From Acanthochromis polyacanthus (lineage: Eukaryota > Chordata > Actinopteri > Pomacentridae), in assembly GCF_021347895.1 (NCBI RefSeq), contig NC_067120.1, positions 10,153,361 to 10,217,360 of the forward strand: a stretch of 64,000 bases of DNA, written 5' to 3'. Shown one piece after another: positions 52,357 to 62,658 of the stretch (its first letter is position 1; each line of letters starts with the position of its first letter). The notes beneath the pieces were generated by a model, which was given only the letters and a program-made list of their open reading frames with translations, was not told where the DNA came from and made no database searches. The position numbers and the translations under genes are program-made.

Positions 52357-52805
52357 TTAACCCTTACAAGGCCATGTTATTTTATATATACTTGCATGTA
52401 CAGCCATATTTCTGGAGGAGTACATATACTAAAACATATACTAAAAACCACCTAATCCATAAAAATATCGATCAAGTCTTGCGAGGTCGCACTGTCGTAG
52501 ACGTTCGCCATTGTGAATTTCGGCCGGCACAGGTATGTTATTACGGTACGCGGCCCCGATAAAAGCTTCGTAATTGCAGCTTCGTTATAACGGCTCATAC
52601 GGCTTTATCGTTTGAAATAATCAAATTTGGGGCCAATGTTTATATCTTACCATTGGTCGACTTAAACATACGGGTGTGTGCATATTTTATGTTAATTTGC
52701 AATCATAAACAAGTCACACGTGTTGAGCCGAGAATGTTCGGGTTCGGCTGTGTGTACAAGTAAGCGGGGATCGAGTATACTTGGTCCCGGCTTTTTAAGG
52801 GTTAA
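52357..52805. mobile_element. 449-bp CpG-rich TTAA MITE
   Basis: The left end TTAACCCTTACAAGGCC and the reverse complement of the right end TTAACCCTTAAAAAGCC match at 15 of 17 bases, with TTAA at both edges. The interior holds about two dozen CpGs, for example in GCGAGGTCGCACTGTCG and TACGGTACGCGGCCCCG, far more than the flanks. There is no long transposase frame. It is a non-autonomous TTAA-target element, and its CpG retention suggests a young insertion or protection from methylation-driven decay. Confidence 0.75.
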
Positions 52806-55613
52806 AGGCTAATGTGTCTTTTTCTGACTTTTGGACTTGGTATTTGGGAAAGAAATTAAAACCTTTTTGACTCAGTGTATTTCCATTTTAAAACCCATAG
52901 TCTAAAACATTACTAGTGTGAATTAAAAGTCAGACGGGCAGAATTTAGACAAACCAACTCAAAAAGCAGTTGTGAACCATAGATGAATGAATTGTTTGCC
53001 AACATTTACATAAACTACATTTAATGGTGACTTACAACTACATGATAATTCAGATAGTATACAAAATGCTATTTCCTTTCTTTTCCTCATTGAAGATCTC
53101 ATATTCCTCTATCATATATTGATGCTTAATCATATGGGGAACAATATGAAACTGGCTTAGGGAGGTCCTGCACCTTCGAAAAAAAGTTATTATCTCTAAG
53201 GTTTTTCTTTCTTTTCTTTTCTTTTTTAAACGGTGTGTGTATGCATGTGTCTGTGGTTATGTGTGTGTGTCTTGGACTAACATTAGGTTGCCTTCTGGAA
53301 GTTTTGACCTGGGCCAGACAGCAAGGCTTCAGAACTGGCAACTGTCTCTCCACACCATTAATCAGGCACACAGAGGACTGTCTTCCATCCAGATGGGGAG
53401 CCTCCCTACAACCAGAGAAAAATAAGCAGGCTAATTAATTCTTATTGTTATAGACAGAGGCAGATTAGATGGAGAGAAATTGAGAAGGGAAAAGAACAGA
53501 GAGTGGTGAATAAGTCACCTTTAACAAAGGCCTGGACTCACAATATGCTCTCCCTACATGGTCATTGTTTCTTCTGCAAAATATATTTATAATCTGAAAT
53601 GCTGTGTGACTGAAAGGGGAGGACAGAGCGACATCGCAGCTAAAGGTTAATGAGTGATAACGAGCTTGGAGCACTCTGGGACACAGTGTGGCAGTGATTA
53701 GACCGGCCCAATAGGACACAATAAAACTTTGAGTCCACTTTGCAAGCATGAGTGAGATAAAAGTATATTTCCCACAGGTTATATTTCTATATGGCTACTG
53801 TGAGCACCGAGCTACACACTGATAGCTAAAGGTAAAAGGGGCAGAAGACCACATTATAGAGTTCAAGGGGGATTTTTGCAAGTTGTTTTTTTTTTTTATG
53901 TGATCAGAGGGTAAATACAGAAAAGTCTCATGTCTTCATAGTTACCACAGTGGGACAAGAGACTCAAATTTGCAATGTTGCTGTGATTTGGCACGTGTAG
54001 CTATTATTCATCACATTATTCTTCATATATTGTATTTCATATATATTGTACAAGATTTTCAACAGTTATATTGTGCATAACGCTGGCAACTCTAGCGAGT
54101 ATATTAGAAGCTTTAATTCAGCCAATCAAACTTTAAAATTGAACTGTGTGACTGTTGAAAAACAAGAGCAGATGAATTCTGTTTTGTTGGTACAATGTTG
54201 TGGTAAATTTTCACTTATTGTCATCTGGGTAAAACAAACTACGGACAAAAGGTGCAAAATTATCTCCTGCTTCTGGCTGTGTACGTGTACTTGCATTGCT
54301 GGAGTGCACACTATCTGTGTATTTGTATTTATGTCACTTTTTTTTATTAAAAAGTGATTAAACTAACTCCACTTGGGAAAAGGGGATTTCTAATTTTGCA
54401 TTCCTGGGAACAGCTCAGCAGTTTGCATGTGCAGCAGTGCTAAACCAGTGAAGCTTCCAGAAACTGAAGTGTGCTGGACACTTCATTCATTATTCATACC
54501 TGTATTTGGTATTTGGCAGGCCATGTTTGGCATCTGTAGTGCTAAGATGAATGCTAACATCAGCTAATAGTAGCTAATAGTAGGAGAAGCTAAGGTAGCC
54601 AAGTAAAATGTCTCTGGTCATACTATTTTTATACGAGAGCTAAAGTGAAAGCAGTGTGTAGCACACAAAAAGTTGGCTTGTTGCAGCCTGTCTGGTGCTT
54701 GCCAAGTTCACATCTAGGTTTCATGCTTAATTATTAAAGCTACTGAAAAATAAATCACTACAGGTAAATAAGCGCTTTTAAGTAAATAAACGCTTAACTT
54801 CACTCCTAACCCAACAAACTGTCTGGCAAAAATTCTGTGGTCATGTCCTAATATTGTGACAATTCCACTGCGTAGTGTGAAAATAGATTATGAAGCCTGT
54901 GTGTTCTGATGATTGGCAAGATCAACAGCTTTAAATCCTGAGGTACATTTTGAATCAGTTTTGTCAGAGAAACAGATTTTGCTTCTTGGAACACTAAACC
55001 ACACGTCGTTTGTGAAAAAATAAATCAATGTACAGCATTCAAGTCCTGTGACACAAGATGGCAGATGGAAACACAGTGTCCAAAAGCAAATCGCAGTGTA
55101 ATTTTAGGTCAAAGTCATCTTTAAAGATGGATAATCTGGAGGAAACTAAAGAGGCTGCGGTAACAGAGGAAGTCTGAAATGTGTTCATGTAGCGTGTCAA
55201 AGTGGTGATGGATATGTACCCTGTATTGTTTCTAGACACAATGTAGAGAGACTTTGTCAGGTGTCTGCTTGTTTCTACAATGGATAAATAAAGCAGGTTG
55301 TCACACTGTTGTCCTGGACAACAGCCAGTTAACATCCAGGAGACCGCCAGAGAGCAATCTAACAAAACAGAAAGCAAACAATCTGATGTGTGGTGGTCAA
55401 GCACTTTGTTCTAAAGAAGAAAACAGGAGAAAACTCTGTCATTTAAGAGCCCTTCTGAGTATTGAACGTTGACTCACGTCTATGATTATGATGTTGAAGG
55501 GCGGGAGACATGCAAACCAGCTGCTGTTCTGAGGATAAATTGTGTTAATGAAGCACGAAGGCTGATGCCCTAAAACTGCTCCGTGAACCTGGAGGTAATC
55601 ATCCAGCCTGCAG
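52806..55613. other. gene-free interval
   Basis: No gene is recognised. It contains short CT and GT runs near 53200-53275. About 53590-53760 is non-repetitive with GGTTAATGAGTGATAACG and could be conserved regulatory DNA. Confidence 0.45.
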
Positions 55614-56388
55614 CAGGGCTGCCGCGATTAGTCAACGTAATCGCTGAAAATCTGTCAACATCAATATTTTTAATCAACGCATCGTCTCTTAATTTTTCTC
55701 TAAAAGGGTGTAATTCTTTCCAACAATGTTTGCCATCACTGTGTCACCATTGCATCATGCAGTCATTTGCGGCACCAGTCATTGGTTGGGTGCGCTTCCA
55801 ACTGCAGACTATGACGGCGGCAGCATTTGACTTGGTTACAGCAGAGTTCTGCTCTGGTAGGGAAAAGTGTCCAAAGACTTACAGCTTCAAAAGAATGGGA
55901 GTGCTTTAATTTAATCACACAACAATCAGTGGTTTGTCCACTTTGCAGAGATTGAATGCCATAACATAGCAGCACTAGCACAAAGCAAGAGGACCTGAAG
56001 GGAAACCACAAGTCAGTAGGGTGAGCTTTTTAATATTAACCTTGTAGCTGCTAAATACACTAAAAAGCCCTAAAGCTCTCTGTCTGCTACCTTGAAAAAG
56101 TGTATCTGAGAAATTGCTTAGGTTTCCTGAATTTCCCCAAGGGTGAATATCTACCAATCCATCCGTACAGCCATAATCTGGGCTTATTCTGCTTTAATTG
56201 ACAGTGCCTGTGCATGTAAAAATGATTTTTTCAGCCATTATTTTGAACACATTTCTTTATGAAACTTTTGTTTACATTTTGTTTTGTATGATGAAATAAA
56301 TTCAGTCAAAATGAAATGCACTTAACTCAAATCGTCAAACAGCTGATTTACTTAATCAACAGAAAAATAGCCGTTAGTGGCAGCCCTT
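55614..56388 (+). mobile_element. non-autonomous or decayed hAT element with BED-finger remnant
   Basis: The left end CAGGGCTGCC and right end GGCAGCCCTT form the inverted termini of a teleost hAT family; AGTCAACGTAATCG and TTAATCAAC, just inside each end, also fit. The 8 bases before (GCCTGCAG) and after (GTATGCAG) agree at six of eight positions, as expected for an old 8-bp hAT target duplication. Inside, GTTTGTCCACTTTGCAGAGAT at 55932-55952 reads VCPLCRD, and HSSTS follows soon after with two stops between. This is the C-x2-C...H pattern of the BED zinc finger at the N-terminus of hAT transposases. No catalytic domain is present, so the copy is a dead internal deletion. Confidence 0.75.
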
Positions 56389-56396
56389 GTATGCAG

Positions 56397-56670
56397 GAGG
56401 ATTTTCTAGCCAATAAGGAACGTCGCAATTTTGGCGGACAGGACCTGACGGAAAGCTGTGACAAGGAGGTACAATAGTCTGCTTGTTACAAACTGTGCCA
56501 AACTATTTTCTGCAATATTAGTGTAACACTGAGATCAATATAAATGAGTTTTGCTGGATCCCAAAGAACACTGAAGTACTAAATTGTGTGAAACCAACAA
56601 CTATACAACACTAAATACTATGAAATAGAGAAGAGTGTAAAATATGTACTACTGTCAGACGTGAATAATG
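56397..56670. other. short interval between two repeats
   Basis: Nothing is recognised between the hAT copy and the next repeat. Confidence 0.5.
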
Positions 56671-57210
56671 TTAAAGAGCCCATATTATGCTATTTGGGAG
56701 TTTCCTCTTTCCGTTAATGTAATATATAGCTATTTGTACACGAAAAAGGTCAGCAAAATTACAAAACTCCATGCCAAACGGTTTTATTCTCTCATATAGA
56801 AAACATTGCTCCATGCCTGCCTGAAACCGTTCAGGGTTTTCTTCGGTTACTTATTTACATCATCATCCAACACAACAAGCTAGTAGCTAATTAGGTATAC
56901 ATTCAAACAAAGAATGGCAGTCCACCACTACTTCCTCACTAAAGCCACTTTAGTAGGAATGCATCCATATTCTCATAGATCTGAGGTTACAATATAACAG
57001 TGCTTCACTTTCATCGGGACAGCTGACCAATCAGAGCAGACTGGACATTTCAAGAGGGAGGTCTTAAACAGACAGACACGAAAATAAAGTGATTCAGTAA
57101 AACAGTGTGCAGAAGTGCTGTAGCAATGTACACTAGGAGAAAAATATTGTTTTTTATAATAAAGCATGCAAATATATTCTAGTGGCCACTATGAAATATT
57201 ACCTACTGTT
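56671..57210 (+). repeat. teleost TTAAAGAGCCCATATTATG repeat, right end missing
   Basis: The element opens with TTAAAGAGCCCATATTATGC. Later words such as GACCAATCAGAGCAGACTGG, GAGGTCTTAAACAGACAGA and TAATAAAGCATGCAAATATA appear in the order usual for a dispersed teleost DNA-type repeat with that terminus. The matching right end, which should carry the inverse CATAATATGGGCTCTTT, is not found, so the copy is truncated or decayed there and the 3' limit is approximate. Family class is not certain; it has no coding capacity here. Confidence 0.7.
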
Positions 57211-57849
57211 TATTGGTGATATTCTCTGAAACACCTTAGAACTTTGTCTATTTATTGGTTGGTATGACAAATGACTACAAACAATTGTAATATTTGTTGA
57301 CATTTTTGAATTAGGGTTCATGTAGTGTAACTTTTGGCTATTTTTTCTACTAGCTTAGATGACTGTATACACAGGCACTAATATTACAACTACTACTACC
57401 ACTAACATACAACAACTCTATCCATAAGTATACATAAATAAGTATATATCTCATGAGAACATATGGAAAGTATGACTGCATTTTATACCTCTTACAGATA
57501 AATCAGTTGAGTAGAATTAGACGATACATTTAGGTTAAATCAGGCATAGCAAGTAAAGTTATTATATGGGTTAATTCCAGGCCAAATAAGAGGTGCAATA
57601 TCACCATTTACAGATATGTCTCGTGTTATTTACAGAACAACATCAGGTGTTCAAATACAACTAACTTATTAACTTGTCCAGATAACAAACAAATCCGTAT
57701 TTCAGTTTTCTGGCGTTGCATTTGACCATTATTTGACACTTCTGTTCAGCAGAATTGTTGAGCATTACTTTTTTATGTTTATTTGCATAAATATCTTGTT
57801 TGAATATGTTCATTAAGTAAAACTAACTTGCCTAATGGCTGTTTTATTC

Positions 57850-58330
57850 ATGCAGTGTGGTGCACGGGCCAGGGACACTTGCTCTCTTTCTTGTGCAGAC
57901 ATTGTCCCTCATGAACCGGCGAGCATGCTCCTCAACCCCATGTGAGGCTGTGAAGGAATCTATTATTTTTTTCAATCCTGAAGGAAGGAGAAAGGTCTCC
58001 AGCATCATTATTTTCCTTCAAAATGTAACTGACTTTACTGCACACCCTAATTTGCGTGCCATAATTATAGGTCATGCTCCCCTTTTGTAATTTAGAAAAC
58101 CTTTTGTTCTTATCAATAATGAATGGGCTTTAGCAAATCATGGTGCTATAATATTTTGATATTATGAAAATGCTAATGCGTCAGGGACCTTAAGCCTTAT
58201 CGGCCAGGTCCGATGCTCTATTAAACAGCCGGCAGAAGAAGTTGGACGCAAATTGCTTATGTTAATGCCCCAGTTGTACCCAGACAGCATGAGGAGTCTG
58301 CAATTAATTTCATCCAGGCGGTGGATGGAC
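57850..58330. promoter_or_regulatory. candidate conserved non-coding element
   Basis: This stretch is non-repetitive and has AT-rich factor-like words (TCTTATCAATAATGAATGG, GAAAATGCTAATGCG, TATAATATTTTGATATTATG) next to a CpG-retaining segment (CCTTATCGGCCAGGTCCG). It has no sustained coding frame. It is the most enhancer-like block in the window by eye. Confidence 0.35.
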
Positions 58331-60539
58331 AGGCAAATTTATTTCCCTTCCACAGGATGGTGGCTCCCCCTCCTTTCTCACAGGTCTTCATGCATAGAAT
58401 TGGAAAGGCTGTGAGAACAAGAGATAGAGGGTAAAAGGGAAAGTGAGAGGGGAGCAGTAACTTAGGAGCAATCTGTGACCTAATTGAACAGCAGCAAAAA
58501 GGGAGGGCAGCGTCGGGGAGACGAGAGGCGAAATCTTCATTCATTCCGCTGACAAGTGTTTTCACAACTTAAACCCGTTTTATTAATTGTGTTTGACATT
58601 TCCCTAATTACTTTCATTTACATCACATCAGCTCCTAGCAGATGATTAGACTGCATATCAATTCAGTGCGGTATTGGAGGACAGCGAGAGGACTGGATAG
58701 TGACTGGCGTTATAAAGTGTTTTTTTATTACAAGTAGTCTGCTACAATAAGACCTCACATACTCAGAGTGTACCTTGTGTCTCTGTCAACCTTTTGGGTA
58801 TTTGTAGTGTGAAATGAAAATAAAGTTTCAGCGTGTTAGACGCTTGAACAGAGTAATGAACATACCAGTGTCCAAAGTCTACCTATGCTTCAAACGGCAA
58901 TCTCTGCTGAGGACAGTGAGCTTTGATGTCTTGTAGAGCACAGACCATAAAAACTTGATTGACACCACAGTTTCCAGTTATACGAGTCCCTATCTTCACA
59001 AAAAAATCTCACACAAAGTATGTTATTTTTATCCTGCCTTAAGAAAAAAAAACACACACCTTCTCACAGGAATATGTGGGAACAGAGAGCTTCGGTATCT
59101 GGCCTCACTGCTCATCTTGTTAAAAACCCTCATTGGGCCTCTCAAAGGAGCCGTCAACTGGAGACCCCACACCTTCTCCTTCACTGTCCTTTCATTTGTA
59201 ATCGTACACTCCATGGACAATTCCCATAGCTGTGATGACAGCATTGGTAAAAAGAGAGTTTTCCTCAATGGACCAGTCATGGAACATCGAGCACAGATCA
59301 TCAAGAATCCCAGCTAAACTCATGAATGCAACCATAAACAGTACGATGTCATAAATAATAAATGCAGGTCAATTAACTTTCCAATTAATTGTTGAGTCAG
59401 AAAAATAAAGTTTCATAGCCACACATACTCAGTTTACAATGATCACTGACCAATCATTTCAGCTCCAATAAAGTGCTGAATAGCTTAGGCAACTTTTTCC
59501 ATTTGGATGACACTAGTTTCCATTAACTGCGTTCTCAGTCAAGCTGTCTGAGGAAAACTGAAGATTCCTGAATGCACCTCTAACCTTCAATCTGTCTGCT
59601 GTGTAGGATTGTCTGTTTAATCCAAATAACAGTGATTCTTTCAGTTTTAAATACATAATAGATACAGATGAGGATGACTCATAAAAATTTATACCTCAAT
59701 TCTCCTTTTTTAATTTATAGCCTACCCTCCAGGCACATATTATTCAAACATTAATATAAAAAAGAACTGTACATCAAAAAGTGTCAGCTTTCACTTTTCC
59801 TTCCATTCACAGTCATGCATATTATATGTAGACTAGGCTTGACTGCTGCCCGTCTTACAACAATTATACGATAAGTAAGTAGCAGGTTGATGGATTGATT
59901 GATAATGTCCATATTCTGCATTCTATATCCTCAATTTTTAATGACCTTTTAAACACCCTTACCTTTCACTTATATGTTTAGATAATACACTTTATGCAAA
60001 TTGTAGAATTCTATAAATTTTAGATTTGTCTCTATTCATCTTCCTCTGTCTGTGAGAGATGTTCATTGAGAAATGTGATTAAAATCAAGTTGAAGCCATC
60101 CATTTCCCAAGGTGTGCAGCTCCAAGTGTGTACGTTCTCCCTTATCTACACACAAAGAGACAAAACAAAGCTCATGTAGAACTGGAAAAAAACATCCATC
60201 CATCCATCCATATAACTTGTGCCAATTGCAGTATAATACTTCCTTATCTCTGTAATCACTATCAATACTATTGAGATCAACCTCTGCTCAGGGAATAATT
60301 AGAAAATAGATGTAGGCTAATCATCCTGCATAATGTATTGATGTGTATCTTGTTTCATTAACAATCATCAACAATCCACTCATGTGATGTGATACTAAAC
60401 TGTTTGCCTTAGCTACAGGGGCTAGGTAAACACTCAAATGGCATTTCCTCTTTTTTTCTGTCCCTTCTTGTTTGTTTTTGGGTTTTTTTTTGTTCTCACC
60501 AGTTTCGGTCCCTTATGTTTGGTAATCGGCATTGCTAAG

Positions 60540-60690
60540 TCAGAAGACATCAGCTTGACTCTATAAATTACCACCTGATCCTTTCTTCCTGGATAATTAG
60601 GTACCCATTAGTTCTAATCAAGTAGTTACTTAATTATTGCAGTAATTAGTCTAATGGTCTAGCAAATTGAAGCTTTATCACTTTCGGATA
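60540..60690. promoter_or_regulatory. homeodomain-site-rich candidate enhancer
   Basis: ATAATTAG (60593-60600), CCATTAG, TCTAATCA, TAATTATT (about 60631), TAATTAG (about 60643) and CTAATGG lie within about 70 bases. Such clustering of TAATTA-type sites is typical of homeodomain-bound elements, although AT-rich DNA produces some by chance. Confidence 0.3.
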
Positions 60691-61674
60691 CTTAATGTTC
60701 TTGGCAGAGTACATCACAAGTGTCAAGGCTTGGGCTTCGGCAATCAGGCAGCAGAAAACAAAGTTTATACCGTGTCATGAATAATATTGGTCTGCTCATG
60801 GTGTGATGTGAAAATAACACAAGTTTATGTTCGGTTGTGGCAAACAAGCTGTGTTTAGAAAAAAAATTACAATTTGAAAAATAAATTTTAATTTGATTGC
60901 AGGTTGACAAAACATCGCTAATAGCCCAGAGAGGAGGGGGTGGATTGTATTTCGTGTCAGGTTATTGTGATACACTCCTATTAGCCTGCTTGAATATGAG
61001 GAAACACTTCTCATACCAATGAAAGTGGGCAAAGTTAGCAGCTGGGCTAATTTAGCAGCCTTTTTATAAATATGCATGGTATTCAGTGCATTCAACTTTG
61101 CTTAAGGGTTGTTTCAATGTCCCATCACACAGTGTAGACACCAGATGTCAACTGTGTGTAGAGTAGGGACTGAAAGCAACGCTCCAACAGTAGGACTCAC
61201 ACAGGCCACCGATGAAAAGTGAATGGGTTGTCTTCAAAGTGCAATAAATTGGCCCTGGCTTGTCCGTCATCACCTTCCAATTAGCTGCAGTTTATAGAGT
61301 CTGCCAGAGATGGAGGACACTGGCAGGCGAAGAGAGCCCTCTGAAAGGTGACTGAGCCAGAGCACCGAAAATTAGACAGAGCTTACTTGTGACCCAAACA
61401 CCCTCCATCGCCTTGACCAGTGGACCACAGAGGCAAGACAAAACACGAGCATGTAGACACGATGTAATGACCAGTCAGGAAAACAAGCAAGAAAAAGAAG
61501 AAAATAAACAAGCATGAAATCTAAGTTCCAAGCATGTTTAGTTTAATGTCAGACGATGTGAGAAGCAGCACAGTATCCAGAAACATGGAAAAAACACATA
61601 CACTGATTTCTGAAACACATTTTTTAACTTGGCCTATGGCTCAGCTTAGAGCTGACTTTTACTGTACAACTTGT

Positions 61675-61790
61675 CTTATTTTTATTCTCGCCTTATTTTA
61701 TTTGTATTTATATCTATTAATTTTGTTTTAATGTATTCAGCACTTTGGTCAACAGTGTTGTTTTTAAAGTTTTTTTAGAAAAAAGCTGGA
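61675..61790 (+). repeat. LINE 3' tail fragment
   Basis: A T-rich stretch leads to TATTCAGCACTTTGGTCAAC and GTTGTTTTTAAAG. The words CAGCACTTTGGTCAAC and GTTGTTTTTAAA are the usual 3' end of a teleost LINE. The normal continuation with AATAAA and a simple-repeat tail is missing, so the copy is broken. Confidence 0.55.
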
Positions 61791-62135
61791 TTGGATCCAT
61801 TTAAATGAAGAACACTGATTAACCAGCAGCATGTTGTAACTGATTATTAGGATTTAAAATTTTCTGCACTAAAGCACCAAGTCAAATTCTTTGTATGTGA
61901 AAACCTATTCAGCAATGAAACAGCTTCTTATTTCCCATTCATTCTTTCTACAAATTCACATTGTGAATATAGCCAAAATGCATATGCAAACACAGGCGGT
62001 GTAGCATTACAACTTTTTCAAAATCTGGGAGTCACTAAAAACGTTCTGTGTAATAAAGTTAAGTATGGCAAGAGCTAGTGAAGAGCGCAGACAGATCCAG
62101 ATTGTCGTCCTACAGTTGTGGGTGACCATAGTGTC
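61791..62135. other. gene-free interval
   Basis: Nothing is recognised in these 345 bases. Confidence 0.5.
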
Positions 62136-62491
62136 TGCAGTGGTGGAAAAAAGTTTTAAAATTTTTACACAGTCTCAAATATATCATGAAATATTTGTTG
62201 AAAAATCTTTTTTGTGGCTGCATTAGAAAGACATAAACACACAGAATTTTTTTGTTTATTGTTTACAAGACAAAAAAACTAAATTCTACCAAAAGACCTA
62301 ATACTAAAAAAAATTCGTATTTTTATGGAACCAATCAATTTCAAGTTTTTAATGGCTTTTTAGGATTTGTTTAGTGTTATGGCTGTGACTGTACTAAAAG
62401 AAATTGCATTTGAAGAGTGCACCAAAGAGCGATTCTTAATGCAATAATTCACAACTGTATGGGGTGTCTGCAAACTTCTTCCACCATTGTA
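62136..62491. mobile_element. Tc1/mariner-type MITE
   Basis: The left end TGCAGTGGTGGAAAAAAGTTT and the reverse complement of the right end, TACAATGGTGGAAGAAGTTT, are inverted repeats of about 20 bases with three or four differences. They match the CAGTGGTGGAAAAAAGT terminus of a common teleost Tc1-like family. The expected TA target is visible at the right edge (62490-62491) and mutated to TG on the left. The 356-bp body has no transposase. Confidence 0.75.
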
Positions 62492-62514
62492 TGTGGACCA
62501 GAAAAGCACAGTTT

Positions 62515-62528
62515 TGGACCCAACCCAT
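62515..62528. repeat. left target-site duplication
   Basis: TGGACCCAACCCAT here is repeated exactly at 62645-62658, flanking the retroposon insertion. Confidence 0.9.
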
Positions 62529-62644
62529 CCATCCATCCATCCATCCATCCTCTATACACCGCTTTATCCTCATTAGGGTCGCGGGGGGTGCTGGAGCCTA
62601 TCTCAGCTGACTCGGGTGAAGGCAGGGGACACCCTGGACAGGTC
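62529..62644 (-). mobile_element. 5'-truncated ATGG-tailed retroposon with 14-bp target duplication
   Basis: Read on the - strand, the 116-bp insertion runs from GACCTGTCCAGGGTGTCCCC through GCGACCCTAATGAGGATAAA to (ATGG)n. This is the 3' part of the same family as the copy at 4120-4384; the tRNA-like head is absent. The perfect 14-bp direct repeats on both sides show target-primed insertion. The identity between duplications, and a cleaner tail than the older copy, suggest a relatively recent event. It has no coding capacity. Confidence 0.88.
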
Positions 62645-62658
62645 TGGACCCAACCCAT

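Larger units (their letters stand above)
57211..61674. other. gene-free interval with candidate conserved islands
   Basis: No gene is recognised. Two islands, 57850-58330 and 60540-60690, are listed separately. A short (ATCC)4 run lies at 60194-60211. Open frames at 58955-59317 lie on both strands and are not convincing. Confidence 0.45.

Noticed and set aside
60194..60211. (ATCC)n run as a possible tail of an ATGG-type retroposon
   Set aside because: No retroposon body adjoins it on either side, so it is treated as a simple repeat.
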